The notes below the pieces were generated by a model that ran no database searches, was not told the DNA's origin, and saw only the letters and a program-made list of their open reading frames with translations. Shown here piece after piece: positions 1 through 6,772 of a DNA stretch of 37,721 nt. Origin of the DNA: JAJFTV01 sp964532655 (GTDB lineage: Bacteria; Chloroflexota; Anaerolineae; Anaerolineales; Anaerolineaceae); contig CAZHMZ010000014.1 of the NCBI GenBank assembly GCA_964532655.1, positions 1 through 37,721 on the forward strand, given 5' to 3'. Both the position numbers and the translations under genes were made by a program. Within the stretch, counting starts at the first letter, position 1. Every line of letters begins with the position of its first letter.

Positions 1-152
1 CCGAAATCTCCACCATGTGTCAGATTTTACACCATTTTATACTTTTGAGTTTCCGTACAAATATCGACCCGTTGAACGTGATTGGCCTGGCCCTCATAGG
101 GTGGGCACAGGGGCCAGGCACGGATTCTGCTGCACAATTATTTTTGTGGCCC

Positions 153-196
153 CGTAACCCACCGAATAATTACCTAATGGCAATCGGTGGGTTGCG
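153..196. repeat. Inverted repeat with GGTGGGTT arms
   Basis: The arms are 153-165 (CGTAACCCACCGA) and 184-196 (TCGGTGGGTTGCG), complementary at 12 of 13 positions with an 18-base spacer. The right arm and its flank recur at 408-428 in a second palindrome. Arms of this CGGTGGGTTACG type resemble dispersed intergenic repeats known from many bacterial genomes; that link is from memory. Confidence 0.6.
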
Positions 197-234
197 TTTG
201 CCAATTCTTCGAGATCTCTCGGGCGTATCTCTTT

Positions 235-314
235 GTGGAAACTTCGTTTCCACTGCGAGATGACAATATTTTCATTCGTTTGTCATTTCGCAGCGGCGGG
301 TGGTTTTCCCGCCG
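235..314. repeat. Cluster of three consecutive inverted repeats
   Basis: Three palindromes follow one another. First, 235-242 and 246-253 form a perfect 8-bp stem (GTGGAAAC / GTTTCCAC) with a 3-base loop. Second, 254-266 pairs with 280-292 at 12 of 13 positions (TGCGAGATGACAA against TTGTCATTTCGCA). Third, 294-300 pairs with 308-314 (CGGCGGG / CCCGCCG). The tight packing suggests one compound repeat element rather than separate regulatory sites. Confidence 0.6.
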
Positions 315-376
315 CGGAGAAATCCGCCCGAGAGTCGTTATTCAAAGACGGCCAGAAAAAACAACTTTACTATTTA

Positions 377-400
377 TTACGACACCAGCGTCATCGCGCA
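377..400 (-). repeat. Short copy A of the ggt 3' end
   Basis: Read on the minus strand this segment gives C-A-M-T-L-V-S-stop, against A-D-G-C-A-M-T-L-V-stop at the true gene end (616-645). Over the six shared codons 16 of 18 bases match. There is no open frame upstream, so it is a fragment or a member of a dispersed repeat, not a gene. Confidence 0.45.
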
Positions 401-419
401 GAATCACCTAATGGCAATC

Positions 420-480
420 GGTGGGTTACGGGCGGTTAGTCTTTCATCAATGCCAGCCGTTGTTCCGCCCTTCACCCACC
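420..480. repeat. Inverted repeat, second GGTGGGTT palindrome
   Basis: The arms are 420-435 (GGTGGGTTACGGGCGG) and 465-480 (CCGCCCTTCACCCACC). They are complementary at 14 of 16 positions with a 29-base spacer. The left arm is preceded by a near copy of the sequence at 173-193, so this unit and 153-196 are related. Confidence 0.6.
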
Positions 481-536
481 CTACGCGGGTTGCATATTCC
501 GCTTCTTCGGGATCTTGCGGGCGGAATTTTCATTAA

Positions 537-566
537 TTAAATCAGCGTCATCGCACAGCCATCCGC
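537..566 (-). repeat. Short copy B of the ggt 3' end
   Basis: The minus strand reads A-D-G-C-A-M-T-L-I-stop in the same register as the true C-terminus at 616-645. By hand alignment 23 of 30 bases match, with most differences at third codon positions or in the last codons. Upstream the similarity fades and no coding frame continues. It may be a relic of a duplicated gene end, or the dispersed repeat that also supplied the present C-terminus. Confidence 0.45.
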
Positions 567-615
567 GCTCGCGGGCAAACGATGACACTTTTATAGGTCA
601 GCTAATATTCCGCAG

Positions 616-2250
616 CTACACCAATGTCATCGCGCAACCATCCGCGCGGGGATCACTCCCTGCCCACAGCACACCGTTCTCCGGGTCGCGGCGGATGATC
701 TGTCCGCGGCCAAAGCCCTGGCGGCCCAAACCGCTAACCGGCACCACCGGGTGACCCATGGCTGCCAGGTCTGACATCACGCCTACCGGAATACCCTCTT
801 CCAACTGCACCTTGCCGCCGGAACGTCCGCCTGCCAGTATACAGAAACGCGGCCGGTCCAACGCCTGCTGGGGGTTGAGTTCGTCGTCCACCATGCCCAC
901 CGTCACCTGCATGTGACCCTGCGGCTGCATAAAGCCCCCCATCACACCGTAGCTGGCGTACAGGCTGTTGTCTGAGGTGTAGGTCGCCATGGCCGGGATG
1001 ATGGTATGGTAGGGCCGCTTTCCGGGCATCAACTGATTGGCATGGCCTTCTTCCAGACTGAAGTTGTGCCCACGGTTTTGCAGGCTGAAGCCGCGTCCGC
1101 GCGGGACAATGCCGGTACCAAAGCCCATGTAATTGCTATTGATGAACGAGCAGGCGTTGCCGTATTGATCCGCCACACTCAGATATACTGTGTCACTGGA
1201 ATAAATTGGGTTGCCGTAAGGATAGCTTAAATTGGCCGCGCGTGGATTGATCAACCTGCGGCGGTCATCGGCATAGGCGCGGCTGAGCAGTTCCTTGAGC
1301 GGAGCCGGGTTGAAATCCGGATCCGCGATGAAGTGGAAAGCATCCGCAAACGCCAGCCGCATCGCCTCAATGGTCAGATGCAGCCGTTCGGTAGAGTTAG
1401 CCGGTAGATCAGCTACATCGAAGCCTTCCAGAATGTTCAGCGCCAGCAGCGCTGCCAGCCCCTGCCCGTTGGGCGGGCATTCCCAGATGCGTACACCGCG
1501 GTAATCGATTGATATCGGTTCCACCCAGGTCGATTCATGGGCCGCGAGGTCTTCAAGTTCCATGCAGCCGCCCGCCTCTTTGATGATGGCCACAATGGAT
1601 TCTGCGATCTCGCCTTCGTAATAAGCCTTTTTACCGCCTTCGGCGATCATGCGCATGGTGCGCGCCAAACCCGGATTGCGGAAGATCTCGCCTGCCTGCG
1701 GGCCGCGGCCTTCAATGGTCAGCTCTGTGCCGTTGGGTACCTTGCTCAGCCAGTTTTTAGCGGCGTTTTGCCAGGAAATCGCTGTCAATGGCGCCACCGG
1801 AAAGCCATCTTCGGCTAGCCGGATGGCGGGTGAAAGCGTTTCAGACAGCGGCAGCCTGCCAAAGCGTTTGGTGATATCGCACCACATGGCGCAGGCCCCC
1901 GGCACGGTGATGCAGTAGGGGTGCTGGGGAGGTAAATCGGTGGTGAAGCCATCCTTTTTCACCCGTTCCAGGGTCAGCGCTTTCGGCGCATGGCCGGATC
2001 CGTTCAACGAGTACACCTTTTTATCCTGCGCATTGTAAAACAACGCAAAAGCATCACCGCCTAAACCCGTTGAACCCGGTTCGGTCACATTCAAAGCGGC
2101 TGCCACTGCCACTGCCGCATCGGCAGCCGTGCCGCCTTTGGAAAGAACCTCGATCCCTGCCGCGGTTGCCAGCGGCTGCGAGGAACCCACTGCACCTCTG
2201 CGACCCAATACAGGTGAACGATAAGAAGAAAAAGAATAGTTGTAAATCAT
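616..2250 (-). CDS. ggt: Gamma-glutamyltransferase-family protein (Ntn hydrolase)
   Basis: A 544-residue protein of the gamma-glutamyltransferase family, whose members cleave gamma-glutamyl bonds such as those in glutathione or related amides. The N-terminal half has the family patterns GGTAADAAVA (about 39-48) and TGLGGDAF (about 61-68). The nucleophile expected after autoprocessing is Thr354 in SSDTVYLSVAD, followed by NACSFINS and the GFGTGIV loop; the C-terminus has the typical SDPRADG. Length is normal for the family. There is no signal peptide, so a cytoplasmic location is more likely than the periplasmic one of the classical enzyme. The start ATG overlaps the selD stop by four bases (ATGA), which implies translational coupling and one operon. 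The true substrate cannot be read from sequence; HpxW-type amidohydrolases are an alternative within the same fold. Confidence 0.9.
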   Translation of the reverse strand: MIYNYSFSSYRSPVLGRRGAVGSSQPLATAAGIEVLSKGGTAADAAVAVAAALNVTEPGSTGLGGDAFALFYNAQDKKVYSLNGSGHAPKALTLERVKKDGFTTDLPPQHPYCITVPGACAMWCDITKRFGRLPLSETLSPAIRLAEDGFPVAPLTAISWQNAAKNWLSKVPNGTELTIEGRGPQAGEIFRNPGLARTMRMIAEGGKKAYYEGEIAESIVAIIKEAGGCMELEDLAAHESTWVEPISIDYRGVRIWECPPNGQGLAALLALNILEGFDVADLPANSTERLHLTIEAMRLAFADAFHFIADPDFNPAPLKELLSRAYADDRRRLINPRAANLSYPYGNPIYSSDTVYLSVADQYGNACSFINSNYMGFGTGIVPRGRGFSLQNRGHNFSLEEGHANQLMPGKRPYHTIIPAMATYTSDNSLYASYGVMGGFMQPQGHMQVTVGMVDDELNPQQALDRPRFCILAGGRSGGKVQLEEGIPVGVMSDLAAMGHPVVPVSGLGRQGFGRGQIIRRDPENGVLWAGSDPRADGCAMTLV

Positions 2251-3314
2251 GCCAGTACCTCAATCCCTTGTCCTTCAGTGATATCACCGATCTCCCACAG
2301 GGGAATCTTGCGATCGTGTGCTTTAGCTTTGAACTCATCCGCCCGGGCTGCTGGAACGCTCATCAGCAAGCCCCCGCTGGTTTGCGGATCAAACAACAGC
2401 ATCTGCTGCCAATCTGATAATTCCTCTGCCAGGCGGACATGCTTTTCATAAAAGTATCGGTTGTCGAATGCTCCGCCGGGGAAAGTACCCATTTGGGCAT
2501 ATTTTTGTGCACAATCCAAAAACGGCAGACTGCCGTAGCGGATTCTGAGACCCACGCCACCGGCTTCGGCCATTTCGTGGGCATGCCCCATCAGACCAAA
2601 CCCGGTGATATCGGTGGCGCTTTTCAGCCCGGTTTCCACCGCCAGCCGGCTTACTTGATCGTTGAGCGCGCTCATCCACCTGGTTACATCTTCCACATCT
2701 TCCGATGCGGCTTTTTGCTGTTTGAGCGCCGTGGTGGTCACCCCAAATCCCAGCGGCTTGCTGAGGAACAATCGATCACCCGGCCAGGCTCCGCGTTTGG
2801 TGAGCATCTCATCCAGACCCGCCATGCCCACCACCATCAACCCGAACTTGGGTTCTTTATCCTGTACCGTGTGCCCCCCGGCTATCACCACACCGGCCTG
2901 ACGGGTTTTCTCGGCTGCGCCGCGCATGATCTCCTGCATGACTTCAACGGGCATATCTGGCGGCAGCGCCGATACATTCAGCGCCAAAAACGGGCGTCCG
3001 CCCATCGCGTACACATCCGAGAGGCTGTTGGCAGCCGCGATGGCGCCATACGCGTAGGGATCATCCACCACCGGTGTGAAGAAATCGGTGGTCACCACCA
3101 GCGCCGAGTGCTCATCCAGTTTCCACACAGCGGCGTCATCCGGATCAGACAACCCCACCAGCAGGTTGGGATACGCTTCAGCGTTATAGATTTGTTTTAT
3201 TGGGCGCAGAACCTGCGCCAGCGTTTCCGCATTCAGTTTTGATGCTCAACCCGCGCAGCTCGACAGGCTGGTCAAACGGATCTGTTTGCCGGATGGTGAA
3301 TGTAAATCAGCCAA
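2247..3314 (-). CDS. selD: Selenide, water dikinase SelD, selenocysteine form
   Basis: SelD makes selenophosphate from selenide and ATP for selenocysteine and selenouridine synthesis. The obvious open frame begins only at a GTG at 3158 and lacks the active-site N-terminus. Reading upstream in frame through a TGA at 3246-3248 gives LTSLSSCAGUASKL, the SelD active-site pattern with Sec at residue 23 and the conserved Lys at 26. The frame continues to a TTG at 3312-3314, placed six bases after a perfect AGGAGG (3321-3326). This gives 355 residues, close to the usual 345 or so. Later motifs are DDAAV, TTDFFTPVVDDP, ALSDVYAMG-type SLSDVYAMGG, AGGHTVQDKEPKFG and FDPQTSGGLL. A hairpin after the UGA (3203-3219) could act as the bacterial SECIS. 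ggt follows with a 4-base overlap. I am confident of the family and of the readthrough; the TTG start is inferred from the Shine-Dalgarno match. Confidence 0.93.
3203..3219 (-). promoter_or_regulatory. Candidate bacterial SECIS hairpin in selD
   Basis: Downstream of the in-frame UGA (3248-3246) the mRNA can form a 7-bp stem GGCGCAG / CUGCGCC closed by a GUU loop. The apex GCAGGUUCUGC resembles the apex of the E. coli fdhF SECIS (GCAGGUCUGC, from memory). The loop begins about 34 bases after the UGA, near the upper end of spacing described for bacterial SECIS elements. A smaller hairpin (GCG-GAAA-CGC) lies closer to the UGA. Confidence 0.5.
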
Positions 3315-3386
3315 GCGTTACCTCCTGTAAGATTTGGCCGTTCCGGATAGCATCAACTAACCGGCAGTCAAGTGCAGATGCAGTTT

Positions 3387-3392
3387 ATTATA
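3387..3392 (-). promoter_or_regulatory. Possible -10 box of selD-ggt
   Basis: The minus strand carries a perfect TATAAT here, giving a start about seven bases downstream and a leader of roughly 66 bases before the selD TTG. The best upstream partner, TTGAAT, is spaced only 14 bases, so the -35 is doubtful. Confidence 0.4.
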
Positions 3393-3439
3393 GTATGTGT
3401 TCCAAAATTCAACACTCAGCCGGTTAACCGGGGAGCCGG

Positions 3440-5356
3440 TCAATCAATGGGATCCAGATTCCGGTAAACATGCAGGAAACTGCGGTCAATACATTCGTCC
3501 AGATTCAGTGTTTCGCCAATTTTGTCATACAAACCATAGAAATCCGTATTCATTCTTTTTTCCCAAATTTTTGCGGCATTTTCACTCAGGAGCAGATAAT
3601 CAGCCTGCCTGAACCAGGTACGGGCTATTTCGTCGTTCCAGAGATTTTCTTTTTTCAACAACTCTGTGTCTCCACCAACCTGCTTGTAAAAATAGTTATT
3701 CAGTTGCAGAGGAAAGATCCTCATGTCCTCAAGATATAAAAACAGCGTGGGTTGATGATATTCCCAATAAATCAGCGAACCTGCCGGGATTAATTCTTTT
3801 AGATCGCTACTGACCTCTTCCATGCTCTTTATCGGGCTATCCTGACAAACAGTGGTAGATGGAAAACCGGCCAGCAAAGTCGTTGGACTGAAGACAGCAC
3901 ACAGACCGAGAGTCAGACCCAGGTAAATACTCACGTATGAAAATTTACTGGATCTTTTTCGTAAAATCCTGAATAAGATATAGCAAAAAAAGATCAGAAA
4001 AACACCTACCATAAAACCGTATACGGTTGCCAGCAGATATTCAATATTGTTGTAACCCAGATAGAATTTGTTTTCCAGGGTACGCCACAATTCGGTGGTG
4101 CCAGGCAAAAAGTGCATGTCGCGCATTCTCGGAACCGTGAGAAACATCAAACGATTCGAATAGGTGCGATGCAGAGCAAGCCCGATCCCGGTCGACATAA
4201 AAACCCCCATCAGGCTGATGAAAAGAGCGCGGGTAAAATTACCTTTGAAATCCATCCATTGAATACACCATGGAATGATCAGTAATCCAAGCGGCAGGAA
4301 AAAACTCGGGTAGACCGGAAAACTGAAAATAAGCACATGATCATTGAGAACTGCCAGAATATGGATCACGAAAAGAACAACATAGCTCACATATAAAAAG
4401 AGAAAAGTCTTGAATTGTTCCTGTTTAACGGCCTTAGCCCATTTCCCGCATATTAAAAAACTGAGGGCAATACTGACCGGCATGATGTAGATTCCAATCC
4501 CGTAGAAAATATTCCAGGGTTCACGCACCAGAAAATCATCATACGACATGGCCGGCTGTCCGTAACCCTCTATGGCAACCGGGTCTGGCGTTAACAATTG
4601 TCCAGGAAGAACGGCATCTGCTATTTCAAAAACGATGCGGACCAGCGGTCGCCACATATAATTGTAAATTTGCGGCCAGAAGAGAACATTAATGGCAAAA
4701 AAAGCCGCCACTGAAACAGCGACCGGGATCCACGTTCTTTTAATACCAAACTGCCAGATCACATACGCCATACTGAGAATATAAAACGGGATCAGATTTT
4801 GACGTGTCAGCGACACAATCACCCCAAATAAAAGGCCCAGGGTCAGGTGCCATGATTTTACCGGTTTGATAGTAAGAAAAAAAACGCTGAAAACAGTCAG
4901 CGCCGATGTCACCGGCTGAGTCAGCGCGCGGGCGTAAAGTGATATCCAATACCCATTCAAGGAAAATAGCAGAAGAATGGCTGCCGCCCAGGTTTGATTG
5001 CTGAAACGACGGACAATCAGCCATAAAACTGCCAGCATGACTGTTCCCAGGACAAGCGTGAACAGACGTCCGGAGAGTACTCCTGGCGCAATCAACTGAG
5101 ACAACCCCAAAATCCAGAATGAGAAAATGCCTTTATTGGTTACGGGTCCGCCGATTTGATAGGGTTCGTAGGTGCCTTCAAGGTAGTATTTCCCTTTGAG
5201 CAGGTACGTCCCCTCATCCATGTTGATGGCCTGATGATTTACATAAAATAAACCGCGCGCAAAAAAGACCACCCCAGCAATGACCGAAATGGCCAGGGTG
5301 ATGCGGAATGAATGCGCCATCCAAAAAACCTTCAGTTTTTGTAGCAAATGATTCAC
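3440..5356 (-). CDS. GT-C fold membrane glycosyltransferase (PMT/ArnT-like)
   Basis: A 638-residue polytopic membrane protein. After a short basic N-terminus, the first membrane segment lies at about 17-37 and is followed by an outward loop with MDEGTY, the acidic motif typical of GT-C glycosyltransferases that use polyprenyl-phosphate sugars (GT39/GT83, PMT_2 type). About ten more hydrophobic segments follow up to about residue 500, then a hydrophilic C-terminal domain of some 130 residues. The likely role is transfer of a lipid-linked sugar to a protein or envelope glycan on the outer face of the membrane. The acceptor is unknown. The start is GTG at 5354-5356, with AGAGGA seven bases upstream. 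The gene stands between selD and dtd without overlap, so operon membership is unclear. Base composition is somewhat more AT-rich than its neighbours, which could reflect transfer or simply membrane-protein codon use. Confidence 0.75.
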   Translation of the reverse strand: MNHLLQKLKVFWMAHSFRITLAISVIAGVVFFARGLFYVNHQAINMDEGTYLLKGKYYLEGTYEPYQIGGPVTNKGIFSFWILGLSQLIAPGVLSGRLFTLVLGTVMLAVLWLIVRRFSNQTWAAAILLLFSLNGYWISLYARALTQPVTSALTVFSVFFLTIKPVKSWHLTLGLLFGVIVSLTRQNLIPFYILSMAYVIWQFGIKRTWIPVAVSVAAFFAINVLFWPQIYNYMWRPLVRIVFEIADAVLPGQLLTPDPVAIEGYGQPAMSYDDFLVREPWNIFYGIGIYIMPVSIALSFLICGKWAKAVKQEQFKTFLFLYVSYVVLFVIHILAVLNDHVLIFSFPVYPSFFLPLGLLIIPWCIQWMDFKGNFTRALFISLMGVFMSTGIGLALHRTYSNRLMFLTVPRMRDMHFLPGTTELWRTLENKFYLGYNNIEYLLATVYGFMVGVFLIFFCYILFRILRKRSSKFSYVSIYLGLTLGLCAVFSPTTLLAGFPSTTVCQDSPIKSMEEVSSDLKELIPAGSLIYWEYHQPTLFLYLEDMRIFPLQLNNYFYKQVGGDTELLKKENLWNDEIARTWFRQADYLLLSENAAKIWEKRMNTDFYGLYDKIGETLNLDECIDRSFLHVYRNLDPID

Positions 5357-5482
5357 AAGGTATTCCTCTTGAATGAAGACATATCAACCGGCCAAACTGC
5401 TGACTGCGGAAAAGGTGATAATTTGAGAGGTATTACAAATCCCTCACTGGAGAAACAGCTTTCTGGCTTCTGCTCCTGTATG

Positions 5483-5920
5483 TCAATACTCCAGCCAGAT
5501 CGTAACAGGTCCGTCGTTTTCAATATTCACCACCATGTATGCCCCAAACTGGCCTGTTTTCACCGGCACCCCCAGCTCTGATAGCTGCCCGGCAAAGTAT
5601 TCCACCAGCGGCTCGGCCAGATCAGGCGGGGCCGCGTTGACAAATGATGGTCGATTGCCCTTACGCGTATCTGCATACAGGGTGAATTGCGAAACCACCA
5701 GCGCCTCGCCGCCAATATCCAGCACAGACCGGTTGATTTTTCCTTCCTCATCGCCGAAAATCCGCAGCATGGCAATTTTCTTTGCCAGGGCCTGAGCCTG
5801 CTCCCGTGTATCCCCCGGTCCGATCCCCAGAAGGATCACCAGACCGGCCCCAATCTGTGAAATGACGTTCCCATCTACCGATACACTGCCGGTATTTACC
5901 CGTTGTACCACTGCACGCAT
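5483..5920 (-). CDS. dtd: D-aminoacyl-tRNA deacylase
   Basis: A 145-residue DTD, the full family length. The enzyme hydrolyses D-aminoacyl-tRNAs (and glycyl-tRNA-Ala) in the cytoplasm and so protects translation from the wrong chirality. Both conserved active-site segments are present: SQFTLYADTRKGNRPSF (77-93) and GVPVKTGQFGAYM followed by NDGPVT (135-140). The N-terminus MRAVVQRV is the family signature. The ATG at 5918-5920 is preceded by GAGGAGAG at good distance. The gene runs divergently from the sugar transferase that starts at 6129; the region between contains a perfect palindrome (5976-5997). Confidence 0.96.
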   Translation of the reverse strand: MRAVVQRVNTGSVSVDGNVISQIGAGLVILLGIGPGDTREQAQALAKKIAMLRIFGDEEGKINRSVLDIGGEALVVSQFTLYADTRKGNRPSFVNAAPPDLAEPLVEYFAGQLSELGVPVKTGQFGAYMVVNIENDGPVTIWLEY

Positions 5921-5975
5921 CGAAGCTCTCCTCGCATTAAATCACGGTGCTGCATGGATCACGCCGCAGACAATG

Positions 5976-5997
5976 ATCGTATAATCTCTTATACGAT
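5976..5997. promoter_or_regulatory. Perfect 8-bp-arm palindrome, candidate operator
   Basis: The arms ATCGTATA (5976-5983) and TATACGAT (5990-5997) are perfectly complementary with a 6-base spacer. The site lies between the divergent dtd and sugar transferase genes and contains a plus-strand TATAAT at 5980-5985. Its half-site TCGTAT/ATACGA recurs, with arms in the opposite order, in the palindrome at 8005-8022. Confidence 0.5.
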
Positions 5998-6116
5998 GTG
6001 TCTGTGTATATTTGATCCGGTTTTGCACCATCTGCGCTGCTCATTATATCAAGATATTCCCGACGGTATTTTCGGATAAGCTTGATAATTCTTCGGCGCG
6101 GTCAGGTGATTTTTGG

Positions 6117-6122
6117 TACAAT
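6117..6122 (+). promoter_or_regulatory. Extended -10 box, probably leaderless start
   Basis: TACAAT is preceded by TGG, giving an extended -10 (TGGTACAAT). Transcription seven bases downstream would begin exactly at the A of the ATG at 6129. No Shine-Dalgarno is present, which supports a leaderless message. There is no recognisable -35. Confidence 0.4.
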
Positions 6123-6128
6123 GCAGGC

Positions 6129-6755
6129 ATGCCCTTCCGCCTGCTGCCGAAAGGCGCTCCGCCTGTCAAACGCCTGTTTGATCTGTTCGTTTCGGTGATT
6201 GCGCTGGTCATCCTCTCACCGGTCATGCTGATTGTTGCGCTGATGGTACGGATGAGGCTGGGAGCGCCTGTGCTTTTCCAGCAAAAGAGACCCGGGCTTC
6301 ACGGTAAAATTTTTACCATCCGCAAATTCCGGACGATGAAAAACCTGCTCGGACCGGATGGAAAACCCCTGCCTGATGAATTGCGATTAACCCGCCTGGG
6401 AAAATTTCTGCGCTCCAGTAGTCTGGATGAGCTGCCGGAGTTGTTCAACGTATTTCTCGGTGAGATGAGCCTTGTAGGCCCGCGCCCGTTGCTGATCCAC
6501 TATTTGCCGTTATACAGCCCCGAGCAGGCGCGCCGCCACGACGTGCTGCCCGGGATCACCGGCTGGGCGCAAATCAACGGTCGCAATGCCGCTACCTGGG
6601 CGGATAAATTTCGCATGGATGTCTGGTATGTGGATCACTGGTCGTTCTGGCTGGATATCAAGATTATCGCACTCACCCTGTGGAAAGTACTGGCTCGCGA
6701 AGGCATCACCCAACCGGGTGAAGCGACCACTCAGGAATTCAAGGGAAATCTCTGA
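6129..6755 (+). CDS. Bacterial sugar transferase (phosphoglycosyl transferase, PglC/WbaP-like)
   Basis: A 208-residue monotopic phosphoglycosyl transferase. These enzymes move a sugar phosphate from a nucleotide sugar to undecaprenyl phosphate, starting glycan assembly at the inner face of the membrane. Order of motifs: KRLFDLFVSVIALVILSP (re-entrant membrane helix), GAPVLFQQKRPGLHGKIF, IRKFRTM, RLTRLGKFLRSSSLDELPELFNV with the catalytic Asp-Glu pair, MSLVGPRPLL, and PGITGWAQINGRN. The size matches the minimal PglC class without the extra membrane domain of WbaP. An upstream in-frame start at 6012 adds 39 residues without family similarity, so the ATG at 6129 is preferred. The gene could work with the GT-C transferase at 3440-5356, but they are on opposite strands and no other glycan genes are near. 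Confidence 0.93.
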   Translation: MPFRLLPKGAPPVKRLFDLFVSVIALVILSPVMLIVALMVRMRLGAPVLFQQKRPGLHGKIFTIRKFRTMKNLLGPDGKPLPDELRLTRLGKFLRSSSLDELPELFNVFLGEMSLVGPRPLLIHYLPLYSPEQARRHDVLPGITGWAQINGRNAATWADKFRMDVWYVDHWSFWLDIKIIALTLWKVLAREGITQPGEATTQEFKGNL

Positions 6756-6772
6756 TCGATTTTTTTATAAGC

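Larger units (their letters stand above)
1..615. other. Gene-free region rich in palindromic repeats
   Basis: No credible gene is present: the open frames are short, overlap each other and show no family motif or ribosome binding site. The stretch holds at least three inverted-repeat units (153-196, 235-314, 420-480), a repeated 21-base segment around 173-193 and 408-428, and two short copies of the 3' end of the adjacent ggt-like gene (377-400 and 537-566). This composition is typical of dispersed intergenic repeats. No terminator with a clean T-run for the upstream-facing selD-ggt operon could be identified here. Confidence 0.6.

Noticed and set aside
294..314. Intrinsic terminator of the selD-ggt operon
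   Set aside because: The stem is GC-rich, but no T-run follows on the minus strand and it lies 300 bases after the stop.
153..480. CRISPR array
   Set aside because: The repeated segments are palindromic and unevenly spaced, there are only two copies of any one unit, and no cas gene is present.
2439..3242. A 267-codon plus-strand open frame opposite selD
   Set aside because: Antisense shadow: selD on the minus strand has complete family motifs, and the plus frame resembles nothing.
3420..3431. Perfect 12-base palindrome CCGGTTAACCGG as an operator
   Set aside because: It lies within 20 bases after the end of the glycosyltransferase gene and over 100 bases from the selD start. It is too short and isolated to support a role.
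5357..6128. tRNA genes in the intergenic gaps here and elsewhere in the window
   Set aside because: I looked by eye for cloverleaf arms with a GTTCRANYC-type T-loop and a CCA end in the gaps and found none.
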